DNA from: UTCHB3 sp964531325
Lineage (GTDB): Bacteria > Bacteroidota > Ignavibacteria > Ignavibacteriales > Ignavibacteriaceae
Length of the DNA: 64,000 nucleotides
Direction: 5' to 3'
Assembly: GCA_964531325.1 (NCBI GenBank)
Contig: CAZHCW010000003.1
Location: 124,001 to 188,000, forward strand
In this document: in pieces, positions 1 to 6,964 of the stretch
Layout: every line of letters begins with the position of its first letter
Position numbering within the stretch: position 1 is the stretch's first letter
Program-made: the position numbers and the translations under genes
Notes under the pieces: generated by a model
Databases searched by the model: none
Told to the model about the DNA's origin: nothing
What the model saw: only the letters and a program-made list of their open reading frames with translations

Positions 1-2
1 TC

Positions 3-455
3 AAATTTCCAATGACACAAATACCAATTGTTTCAACAACTTTGAACAAAACAGGCCAGTCACTTCGACCGGTGGATTCATCTGAAAAGAGATTACCGGT
101 TGCTTTGTATGTTGAAGATGATCCCATCAATCGAGATGTGATGGTCAGGTTCCTGAATAAAATTTGTACTGTTGATACTACCGGTTCGGGTGAGGCTGCA
201 ATCAGTATGGCAACTGCAAAACACTACGATCTTTTCCTGGTGGATGTTAATCTTGGAGATTCGATAAGTGGAATGGATGTTGTTAAATCGTTGTCGATTA
301 TGCCCGAATATCGTGATATTACCATCATCGCCGTAACCGCTTATTCGATGGGAAACGAGAGGTCTGAATTCCTGAAGGGGGGGTGTACTCACTATCTTGC
401 AAAACCTTTCAGAAAGAAGGAACTTATTGACCTTGTTGAGAGTATATTATTATAG
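3..455 (+). CDS. C-terminal receiver domain of a probable hybrid histidine kinase (5' end outside window)
   Basis: A CheY-like receiver domain fills residues about 30-147 counted from the ATG at 12. The acidic pair (E35, D36, D37), phospho-acceptor D78 in LVDVNL, T109 in VTAY and K131 in AKPF are all present, so it should be phosphorylatable. The frame is open to the window edge with no stop and no ribosome binding site. The residues before and after the ATG (KFPMTQIPI) resemble the end of a kinase ATP lid, and a 20-residue linker follows. I therefore infer that this is the receiver of a hybrid sensor kinase cut by the window edge rather than a free CheY. If the ATG at 12 were a real start, it would be a single-domain response regulator of 147 aa. 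Confidence 0.75.
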   Translation, partial: KFPMTQIPIVSTTLNKTGQSLRPVDSSEKRLPVALYVEDDPINRDVMVRFLNKICTVDTTGSGEAAISMATAKHYDLFLVDVNLGDSISGMDVVKSLSIMPEYRDITIIAVTAYSMGNERSEFLKGGCTHYLAKPFRKKELIDLVESILL

Positions 456-623
456 ATAAAAGTAATTGATATAATTTATTATTTCGATTGAGTCTTATAA
501 GCCATTTAACACTTTTTTATTGTGTGAATCGTAGTTATATTGCACATGAAATTATTTAATCAATTGGATCACCGATTCCAACTTCCAGATTACATCAAAT
601 TGCTAATATGCTGTTTATCAGCC

Positions 624-639
624 GGGCAGATTCCCTGCT
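624..639 (+). promoter_or_regulatory. weak sigma-54-like promoter candidate
   Basis: The sequence GGGCAGATTCCCTGCT keeps the GG-N10-GC spacing of sigma-54 promoters (GG 625-626, GC 637-638) about 52 nt before the ATG at 691. It departs from TGGCAC/TTGC at several positions, so it is weaker than the elements at 8521 and 27901 and may be chance. Confidence 0.22.
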
Positions 640-690
640 TCGTTTAATTTTATAAATAATCATCATCGTAATATTCCACAAGGAGACATA

Positions 691-1167
691 ATGTCTAAAT
701 CTATTTCCATGTTAATACTGTTTTTTGCTCTAATAGCACTTCCTGGTTTCGCTCAGGAAACATTCACCAATGCAGATGCCCAAGTAAGTGTTACACTTCC
801 AGCCGGTTGGATGTATGAATCCGACGAAAACGGAATGATTGCTTACCCCGCCGAAGGTGGATTTGCTGTCCATTTTAATGTTCTTGGTGCTGACGATCTT
901 GCTGTTGCACTTGAAGAAGTTGACAAAATGCTTTCTGAACAAGTTGCTGATCTTAATCTTCGTGAAGCCCAGGCCTATGATGTAAATGGAATGAGTGGAG
1001 TATTTGTTGAAGGTTCTGCAGATGGAATTCTTTTGGCTATCGGTGTTATCGACACCCCCGTTGCCGGTAAAAGCCTGATGGTTGGTGCATGGGGCGCCCC
1101 TGAAACAATTGAAAAATATGCTGCAGATGTTCAAAGCATCATCCACAGTATCTCACCTGCTAATTAG
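691..1167 (+). CDS. small secreted protein, function unknown
   Basis: 158 aa with a clear Sec signal peptide (residues 1-21, ending GFAQ). The mature domain of about 135 aa contains alternating beta segments and the stretch LPAGWMYESDENGMIAYP near its start. This is reminiscent of PsbP/DcrB-like secreted domains (DUF1795 type), but I cannot assign a family with confidence. The start is well supported by AAGGAG 8 nt before the ATG. It is a single-gene unit with its own terminator just downstream. Location is probably periplasmic or extracellular, and the function is unknown. Confidence 0.85.
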   Translation: MSKSISMLILFFALIALPGFAQETFTNADAQVSVTLPAGWMYESDENGMIAYPAEGGFAVHFNVLGADDLAVALEEVDKMLSEQVADLNLREAQAYDVNGMSGVFVEGSADGILLAIGVIDTPVAGKSLMVGAWGAPETIEKYAADVQSIIHSISPAN

Positions 1168-1186
1168 TTAAAATCAAAATTTTTTT

Positions 1187-1224
1187 AACCGGATCTTTGG
1201 AAAACAACGATCCGGTTTTTTTGT
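1187..1224 (+). terminator. rho-independent terminator of the secreted protein gene
   Basis: Perfect 9-bp stem AACCGGATC (1187-1195) / GATCCGGTT (1209-1217) followed by a T-run (TTTTTTGTTTT), 19 nt after the stop codon at 1167. Confidence 0.85.
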
Positions 1225-1401
1225 TTTAAATCTTCAACGGAACCTCAAAAAACTTTAACACCTCAGTAATCCGTTGAACCATCCGGAATTTTTGGATAGT
1301 TGGAGGTTGTGTGTGGTTGGTTACCTGCAGCAATTTAGGGGACATTTTGAATTAGTCGTTGGTTAAATCAATTATTTCTTTAATTATCTTTATATTTGTA
1401 A

Positions 1402-1776
1402 ATGCTTGATAAAACTTATATAGAAGAAACTCTCAGCCCGATATTCTGGGACTATGAGGTTGATGTAAATCGACTATATCTTATAACTTTGGGAAAAGAG
1501 CCGTCTTATTTATTCTTTACAAAGGAGTATATCCTTAAAAGAATTCTGGAGAGGGTTCCATGGTATAGCATACTTAAATTGTACGGCAAAGATTACCTCA
1601 CTCAAAACCTTACCCATGAATTGATAGAAAAGATTCGAAATCAGGAAATCAGGAACAGATATGAACTCGTCAGAAAAGTTTTACACGGAGAACCTGTACC
1701 CCCTACAGGATGGAGTCTTGAAAATCGTACAAGACTTAAAAATTCCCTTCTATCTGACCGGTGGAACCGCCCTTAG
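1402..1776 (+). CDS. DUF6922-type antitoxin-like protein of an AbiEii-family pair
   Basis: 124 aa. Residues about 10-75 carry the pattern PIFWDYEVD...YILKRILERVPWYSILKLYGKDYL. I recognise this as the DUF6922 layout (FWD near the N-terminus, then a helix with IxxRVLE and a YGK segment). This family typically sits directly upstream of AbiEii/AbiGii nucleotidyltransferase toxins. Here the toxin start overlaps its 3' end in another frame (1661-1795) but is cut short, so this gene looks like an antitoxin that has lost its toxin. A TATATTTG box lies only a few bases before the ATG, which suggests a very short leader. The role as antitoxin is inferred from family context; the C-terminal 35 residues run through the toxin reading frame. 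Confidence 0.6.
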   Translation: MLDKTYIEETLSPIFWDYEVDVNRLYLITLGKEPSYLFFTKEYILKRILERVPWYSILKLYGKDYLTQNLTHELIEKIRNQEIRNRYELVRKVLHGEPVPPTGWSLENRTRLKNSLLSDRWNRP

Positions 1777-1795
1777 TAGAGTTTATTATTTTTAA
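1661..1795 (+). pseudogene. truncated AbiEii/AbiGii nucleotidyltransferase toxin (N-terminal stump)
   Basis: Reading from ATG 1661 to TAA 1793-1795 gives 44 codons. They include LYPLQDGVLKIVQDLKIPFY followed by LTGGTALSR, the N-terminal signature of AbiEii-type nucleotidyltransferase toxins (the GG-TALSR loop that binds the nucleotide). The frame then stops at VYYF instead of continuing into the HRYSxDxD catalytic acidic motif, and none of the remaining roughly 200 residues is found downstream. The start overlaps the antitoxin frame by 116 bp, with AGGA upstream. This is a relic of a former abortive-infection toxin-antitoxin operon and cannot be catalytic. Confidence 0.75.
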
Positions 1796-1889
1796 CAACG
1801 GCAATCTTGATGTAAAACAAATTTTGTAGTTTTATTGATTTTTTAATAAGTTTGATAACCGTATTTTTAGATTTAATAGTTTTAATGAC

Positions 1890-2156
1890 ATGTTAATTGC
1901 AGCAATTGTAACAGGAATCATTATTTTTATATTTGCACCAACACTCTACTTTATGATCACCCGAAGATCAAAAAGATCTGACTATGATGCTTTCCACGCA
2001 GACACTATCAACAACATCGACCAAACCTCAACAATAGATTATTCCAAACAGAAAAGTCACCCTGAAGTATTTTTAGGCTATGATCAAGATGCCGAATCTG
2101 ATGTGATTGTTGAAAGGATTTCAGGGTCAAAAAATCCTATGAATCATTTTAAGTAG
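1890..2156 (+). CDS. small single-pass membrane protein, unknown
   Basis: 88 aa. Residues 2-23 form one hydrophobic segment (LIAAIVTGIIIFIFAPTLYF) followed by the basic ITRRSKRS, implying an N-out/C-in anchor. The remaining 60 residues are hydrophilic and acidic with no recognised domain. No good Shine-Dalgarno site precedes the ATG. The 3' end overlaps the convergent DUF1874 gene by 8 bp. It has no recognised family, but composition and the membrane segment favour a real gene. Confidence 0.5.
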   Translation: MLIAAIVTGIIIFIFAPTLYFMITRRSKRSDYDAFHADTINNIDQTSTIDYSKQKSHPEVFLGYDQDAESDVIVERISGSKNPMNHFK

Positions 2157-2475
2157 GTTGATATAACATCCTCACCATCTTCCAGATTATTGTGGAATTT
2201 TCCGGGAGGTCGATCACTCCTTCTTCGAGGCGGGGACCCACATACTGACCAACGATAAGGATATCATCTTTTTTAAGCATCAGTGTGATCCGGTTCATGG
2301 GGATTTCGATCCCAAGCAGATTACTGTAAAGAAGTGAAGTGGATTGATGCCCAACAATGGAAGTAAAACCGTTTTTTAACTTCTGTAAAACCTCAGCTTC
2401 ACTTAAGGTATTCACCTCAATAACACAATTATCATCAACCATCGAAAGTGCAAAAGCGTTACCGAGATAAATCAT
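2149..2475 (-). CDS. DUF1874 (AcrIII-1 / Crn2 / STIV B116-like) cyclic tetra-adenylate ring nuclease
   Basis: 108 aa, the full family length. The characteristic MIYLGNAFALSM start, GFTSIVGHQSTSLLYSNLLG core and IPMNR segment are all present. In this family (viral AcrIII-1 SIRV1 gp29, bacterial Crn2, Bacillus YddF) the enzyme degrades the cA4 second messenger made by type III CRISPR complexes. The catalytic histidine of the GHxST motif is H43 here, and an Arg-x-x-Glu pair occurs as R82/E85 at the same spacing as in SIRV1 gp29, so activity looks retained. No CRISPR array or cas gene is visible in the window, so it is an orphan that may be of viral origin. Its neighbours are the relic toxin-antitoxin pair. 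Family assignment is strong; biological target is inferred. Confidence 0.85.
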   Translation of the reverse strand: MIYLGNAFALSMVDDNCVIEVNTLSEAEVLQKLKNGFTSIVGHQSTSLLYSNLLGIEIPMNRITLMLKKDDILIVGQYVGPRLEEGVIDLPENSTIIWKMVRMLYQPT

Positions 2476-2639
2476 TTATTTCTTCCATAATTATGATAAT
2501 CAAATTGTGAGTCAGGTGCCAAACACTGCATGGGATATTTCTTTCCTTATAGTTTAATTATATGTGATATACTAATATAGAGAAAGAAGAACAGAGTTTT
2601 TCCATATGCCGCAAGTGAGATTTAAAATTATGGCTTGCC

Positions 2640-4721
2640 CTACCTCAACAACACCATCTTCCTTGTGATGGCAGTTCCTCCAATGGTCATTTGATATAGA
2701 TAAACACCTGAGGAAAGTCCATACTTTTCTGCATCAATTAACAAGGAATGGTTGCCGGCGTTCCTAAATTCGTTGAGGATTGTTGCAACTTCTCTGCCCT
2801 GGATGTCATAGAGTTTTACGGATACAAATCCACTTGCCGGTAGTGAATAGTTTATCACTGTTGACGGGTTGAAAGGGTTTGGATAGTTTTGGGAGAGTGA
2901 AATGGAGACGGGAGTTTCGTTCTGAATTTCAGGCTCAATCCAGGTCACTCCTCCATTTGTGGTGTTTAGAATTGCACCGGAAAATCCTGTGATCCAACCC
3001 GTTCGTGAATCTATAAAATCGACCGTAGTCAGATAGCCATAACCTGTGGTGCCATATGATATCCAGCTTTCACCCCCGTTTGTGGTTTTTAGAATTGTAC
3101 CATAATTCCCTACAACATGCCCTGTTTGAGCATCGGTAAACTCAATGTCATATAAGAATCTATTCTCCGTGAAACTCTGCAGCAACCAGGTTGCACCTCC
3201 GGTTGTCGTTTTAAAGATTCGCCCCTCAGTACCAACAACCCATCCTGTTTGGGAGTCAATAAAATAACATGAAAGCATAGTTTGGGTGTTTGCGATGGGT
3301 TTTAAAACCCAGTTGGCTCCTCCATTTGTGGTCTTAAGAATAGTTCCGGCTTGACCCACAGCCCAAAGAGTTTGTGCATCGATGATAAAAACTGATTCTA
3401 TATTGTAAACCGAGGTGCTATTCTGTTGTCCCCATGTATTCCCGCCATTTGTCGTTTTTAAAATTACACCATCATCTCCGGTAACCCATCCCGTTTGTGA
3501 ATCTAAAAATTGAACTGAGTTTAGCCATTTTAGAGTACCGCTAACCTGAGTATCCCAATTTGCTCCTTTATTGGTTGTTTTGATTATCCGCCCAGAACCA
3601 CCAACAGCCCAGCCTGTTTGAACATCAATAAAGGAAACAGATGCCAGGTGGTCCATAACTCCACTTTCGTAAAACTCCCAATTATTTCCCCCGTTGGATG
3701 TTGTAAGTACAATCCCCGAGCCTCCAACCGCACAACCGTTTTGTGCGTCAATGAAATCTATGGAACTCAAACTGTATGTAAAACCCCGATTCATCTTTTC
3801 CCAGGAATTACCGCCATCAGTTGATTTTATGATCCCACCATCACGCCCCACAGCAAAACCTGTCTCTGAATCGATAAAATTAACGGAGTGTAACCAGGCA
3901 ACTGTATCACCGTACATTGGCAGCCAGTTTAGACCGCCATTTGTTGTCTTTAATATTGTACCATAAAAAGCAGTAATCCATGCTGTTTGGGGATCGAAGG
4001 AATGAATTGAAGTCAAAGCAGTTGTAATGTTGCTTATTTGAGGTGTCCAGGTCTCGCCACCGTTGGTTGTTCTGAAAATTCTACCCTTTTCACCAACAAC
4101 CCACCCTTTCTGTGAGTCACTGAAGCGGATTGAGTACATCCAATCAGTCGTATCTCCAATTTGTTTTACCCAGGAAATTCCACCGTTTGTTGTTTTCAAG
4201 ATCGTTTTATACCCCGCGATCCACCCTGTTTGTGAATCGATAAAACAGATTGATTCCAACCCCGAGGTTGTTCCGCTTATTAGAGGTTGCCAGAAGTCGC
4301 CACCATTTGTGGTTTTAATAATAGTACCGTTGCCCCCCACTGCCCATCCCTTTTGGTCATCTGTAAAATGAACCGATTGTAACGAGCTGGTTGTTCCACT
4401 GTTTTGGGTTATCCATGACATTCCACCGTTTGATGTTTTCAAAATAATTCCATCTTGACCCACAACCCATCCTGTTTGTGGATCATGAAAATAAACTTCT
4501 TCGATTCTCGCGGCTGTGCCACTAACCTGATCATCCCAATTTACCCCCCCATTTGTGGTCTTTAAAATTGTACCGAACCCCCCCACTGCCCAACCGGTTT
4601 GAGTGTCCACAAATTTAACAGACATAAGGTAGTTGATTGTAGGATATGGATTTTGCAAAACCCACTGGGCGTTAAGCATGAATGATGAAGCGATGATGAG
4701 GAGAATTATTCGTTTTGCCAT
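2640..4721 (-). CDS. secreted Ycf48/BNR-repeat protein with T9SS sorting domain
   Basis: 693 aa with a signal peptide (residues 1-18, ending LNAQ). It contains fourteen consecutive repeats of about 43 aa with the consensus SVxFIDSQTGWAVGxxG followed by TILKTTNGGxxW, the Ycf48/PSII-BNR propeller blade. Fourteen blades fit two seven-bladed beta-propellers. The last 85 residues form a type A T9SS sorting domain beginning SLSQNYPNPFNPST and ending in the basic TRKMVLLR. It should be exported by the type IX system and anchored at or released from the surface. The ligand is unknown. It is monocistronic with about 360 bp of gene-free DNA upstream. The near-identical blades make it a candidate for recombination-driven length change. 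Confidence 0.9.
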   Translation of the reverse strand: MAKRIILLIIASSFMLNAQWVLQNPYPTINYLMSVKFVDTQTGWAVGGFGTILKTTNGGVNWDDQVSGTAARIEEVYFHDPQTGWVVGQDGIILKTSNGGMSWITQNSGTTSSLQSVHFTDDQKGWAVGGNGTIIKTTNGGDFWQPLISGTTSGLESICFIDSQTGWIAGYKTILKTTNGGISWVKQIGDTTDWMYSIRFSDSQKGWVVGEKGRIFRTTNGGETWTPQISNITTALTSIHSFDPQTAWITAFYGTILKTTNGGLNWLPMYGDTVAWLHSVNFIDSETGFAVGRDGGIIKSTDGGNSWEKMNRGFTYSLSSIDFIDAQNGCAVGGSGIVLTTSNGGNNWEFYESGVMDHLASVSFIDVQTGWAVGGSGRIIKTTNKGANWDTQVSGTLKWLNSVQFLDSQTGWVTGDDGVILKTTNGGNTWGQQNSTSVYNIESVFIIDAQTLWAVGQAGTILKTTNGGANWVLKPIANTQTMLSCYFIDSQTGWVVGTEGRIFKTTTGGATWLLQSFTENRFLYDIEFTDAQTGHVVGNYGTILKTTNGGESWISYGTTGYGYLTTVDFIDSRTGWITGFSGAILNTTNGGVTWIEPEIQNETPVSISLSQNYPNPFNPSTVINYSLPASGFVSVKLYDIQGREVATILNEFRNAGNHSLLIDAEKYGLSSGVYLYQMTIGGTAITRKMVLLR

Positions 4722-5083
4722 TTTGATTCCACCGGATTCAAAGTTTTTTTATTCGGTTGGTTCTTATTTAAATGATTTATATCAAATAAATCAGTAATCT
4801 TATTAATTATTTCCAACTTGACATAAATGTTGAATTGTGATTCTTGAACTTCGAGAAAAATCTTTAGAATTCCAATAGTTTTTTGTGGGAAATTAAATTT
4901 TTGTAATAACACAGTTTCATTTTTTTGGTGAGTGTGGATGTGCTCTCTCTGAAGGATGCCGTTTGAACTGTTAATCTCCCAAATGGTTAACTGATTCAGA
5001 CATTCTTCTGCTCCCCGTTTGCTTTTCGCTTTTAATTTGTTATTTTTATGTCCGGATATGATTTTCTTTTTTAAGGATTTCCG
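4722..5083. other. gene-free spacer (362 bp)
   Basis: Divergent intergenic region between the propeller gene and the 5084 ORF. It is AT-rich with only chance short frames. I see no RNA gene or convincing terminator. An AAGGA ribosome binding site at its right end serves the ATG at 5084. Confidence 0.5.
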
Positions 5084-5284
5084 ATGATCACCGCAGAAAT
5101 TTCCATCCCCCGGTCGGGACTGTTCATTTCGCCTGTACAGTCGTTTTTCAAAAAGTTGTTTAAAAACCTCAACTATCCATCCGATATCGTTTACGACTAC
5201 TGCTACACGGATGTGATCTGCTTCCCCCGTCAGGAGGAACCATCCCGGGGAGTTCCCGAGACTCAGGGTGGTTCAGCGGGATGA
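5084..5284 (+). CDS. short ORF of unknown product, possibly a truncated or frameshifted gene
   Basis: 66 aa starting 8 nt after AAGGA. The first 45 residues (SPVQSFFKKLFKNLNYPSDI region) look coding and vaguely recall the N-terminus of RsbW-like anti-sigma ATPases, but no ATP-binding motifs follow. The last 15 residues are low-complexity. In the +1 frame an open stretch from 5217 reads PRLRVVQRDEIKTAS and ends in a TGA that overlaps the ATG of the next gene (ATGA at 5324). This suggests that a frameshift or deletion broke a once longer gene translationally coupled to the enolase. GC content is visibly higher than in the flanks, as in the next gene. No function is assigned. Confidence 0.4.
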   Translation: MITAEISIPRSGLFISPVQSFFKKLFKNLNYPSDIVYDYCYTDVICFPRQEEPSRGVPETQGGSAG

Positions 5285-5323
5285 GATCAAAACTGCTTCA
5301 TGCCTTAAAATAAAGTATATAAA

Positions 5324-6538
5324 ATGACAGAGATAACTGCTTTGGAAGTCAATGAGCTAAGAATTTACGAGAATAAGCAACCGCTTAAGCTGGAGAATAT
5401 CCGGGTACACAAAAAGAGCATGAAACTTGTGATCCCGTTTGAGACATCGTTCGGGAGATTCGACTCACTTATTCGCTTTTACCCTGAGATAACATTCAGC
5501 ACACCTTCAGGTAAGAGGGTGACCGGTCTCGGCGAGTGCAGCCCGCTGAGCGCGCCGTGGTACGACTACGAATGTCACCGTTCGGTCGAAACCGCTCTGG
5601 GGTACCTGATCGGGGCACTAACGGGTAAAACAATTGATGATCAGGATGGCCTTCCCGTCGCGGGGCTTGAGCCTGTAACAACGATCCACTCGCTGCACGC
5701 GAGATACAAATGGCTTGTGGGGCATAATATCGCAAAGTGCGGCATAGAGGGAGCCTACTGGGACGCAGTCGCGAAACTGAACGGCGTACCGGTGTGGAAA
5801 TTGTGGGGCGGAAGCCGGAAGAAGGTTGAAACCGGCACTTCAGTGGGGCTTGAGCCGACTGTTGATGCCCTGATGCGGAAAGTGGAAAAGGGAGTTGATG
5901 AGCTGAAGGTTGCCCGTGTGAAAGTAAAGGTTAAGCCCGGACGCGACATTAAGTATATCGAAGCGATCAGGAAGCGATATCCCGGTATCCGCCTCCAGGT
6001 GGACGCCAACGCGGCTTATGACCTCTTTAACCAGGAAGATCTGGCAATTCTTAAAGAGTTCGATAACTACAATCTTCTGTTGATAGAGCAGCCCGGCAGC
6101 AATGACGATTATTACGACCATGCCCGGCAACTCCCCCACATCAATACCCCGATCTGCCTCGATGAGAGCATCCTTAACGCGATGCACGCCCGGCAGGCGA
6201 TCGAGCTCTGGAAACAGTATTCATCAACCGATAAACTTATCATAAACATTAAACCGCCACGGGTCGGAAGCTACCTTGAAGCAATCAGGATCGCCGTTCT
6301 GGCTTCGAAAGAAGGTGTAAGAACCTGGTGCGGCGGAATGCACGAGTCGGCGATCGGAAAGACGGCAAATGTCCATTTTTCCTCCCGTGAAGAAGTGAAT
6401 CTCCCCGGTGATCATGTCTCTCAGGCCTCTTATTTCGTTGAGGATGTCGGCGAGCACCCAAAATACTCGGAAGGGTTTATTAAAGTGCCGGAAGGGGAGG
6501 GGTGGGGTGAGGACTTTCAAGTACTAACAATTTATTAG
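5324..6538 (+). CDS. enolase-superfamily o-succinylbenzoate synthase / N-acylamino acid racemase type enzyme
   Basis: 404 aa with an N-terminal capping domain (about 28-150) and a TIM barrel. Catalytic residues of the MenC/NAAAR group are visible: the KxK motif K202-V-K204, metal ligands D227 (VDANAAY), E255 (LLIEQP) and D280 (CLDES), and the opposing base K310 (INIKPP). The family dehydrates SHCHC to o-succinylbenzoate in menaquinone synthesis, and many members also racemise N-acylamino acids or epimerise dipeptides. Substrate cannot be fixed from sequence. A second, more AT-rich paralogue lies at 61365-62528. This copy has markedly GC-rich codons (GCG, CCG, CGC), unlike its neighbours, a sign of acquisition from another lineage. 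No other men genes are adjacent. Confidence 0.8.
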   Translation: MTEITALEVNELRIYENKQPLKLENIRVHKKSMKLVIPFETSFGRFDSLIRFYPEITFSTPSGKRVTGLGECSPLSAPWYDYECHRSVETALGYLIGALTGKTIDDQDGLPVAGLEPVTTIHSLHARYKWLVGHNIAKCGIEGAYWDAVAKLNGVPVWKLWGGSRKKVETGTSVGLEPTVDALMRKVEKGVDELKVARVKVKVKPGRDIKYIEAIRKRYPGIRLQVDANAAYDLFNQEDLAILKEFDNYNLLLIEQPGSNDDYYDHARQLPHINTPICLDESILNAMHARQAIELWKQYSSTDKLIINIKPPRVGSYLEAIRIAVLASKEGVRTWCGGMHESAIGKTANVHFSSREEVNLPGDHVSQASYFVEDVGEHPKYSEGFIKVPEGEGWGEDFQVLTIY

Positions 6539-6629
6539 ATTTTTTGTTGCGGGCTACCCCAAAATAGAGGTCAATTCGGATAATTTCAGGTAATTTTTTG
6601 GCAGGTAGTCTTCTAACATCAGAAGGCTT

Positions 6630-6669
6630 TAAAATAAAAAAAGCCTCAAAACGAGCCGTTTTGAGGCTT
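6630..6669 (-). terminator. terminator downstream of tRNA-Lys
   Basis: 13-bp perfect stem AAGCCTCAAAACG (6641-6653) / CGTTTTGAGGCTT (6657-6669) with a 3-nt loop. On the minus strand it is followed by TTTTTTATTTT. It lies 5 nt beyond the 3' end of the tRNA, so it terminates the tRNA transcript. Confidence 0.88.
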
Positions 6670-6674
6670 AACAT

Positions 6675-6749
6675 TGGTGAGCGCGGATGGGCTCGAACCA
6701 TCGACCCTCTGCTTAAAAGGCAGATGCTCTACCCCTGAGCTACGCGCCC
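6675..6749 (-). tRNA. tRNA-Lys (anticodon TTT)
   Basis: 75 nt including an encoded CCA. Acceptor stem GGGCGCG/CGCGCTC (one G-T pair), D arm with TAGCTCAGGGGTAGAGCA, anticodon stem TCTGC/GCAGA around loop CTTTTAA (anticodon TTT), and T arm with GGTTCGAGCCC. It is a standalone tRNA with its own terminator. There is no sign of an integrated element at its 3' end. Confidence 0.97.
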
Positions 6750-6964
6750 AATCATCTAATTTTGAGTGGGTATTAAAATAATTTCAAAATTAGCTTACAA
6801 ATATAACCACTACGAAAATAAATTCAAAATGTTTTTTTATAATCCTTAAAATTCCTTAATTTTGTAGTCTGTTTTAAACAAATTTATTGTTATTGACAAT
6901 ACCAATGTAAACATCAGAACCCAGAAATAAATTCCCGTCTTCTCAATTAAACGCAGGAGAAGTT

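Noticed and set aside
1233..1278. Inverted repeat TTCAACGGA / TCCGTTGAA (1233-1241, 1270-1278) as a possible small RNA
   Set aside because: The arms are far apart, there is no promoter or T-run, and a normal terminator already ends the preceding gene.
4706..4912. Open frame of 68 codons on the minus strand overlapping the start of the propeller gene
   Set aside because: AT-rich, no ribosome site, no recognisable domain, and it overlaps the well-supported start and signal peptide at 4721.
5084..5284. Assignment of the small ORF as an RsbW-type anti-sigma factor
   Set aside because: Resemblance is limited to the first 45 residues and the ATP-binding motifs are absent.
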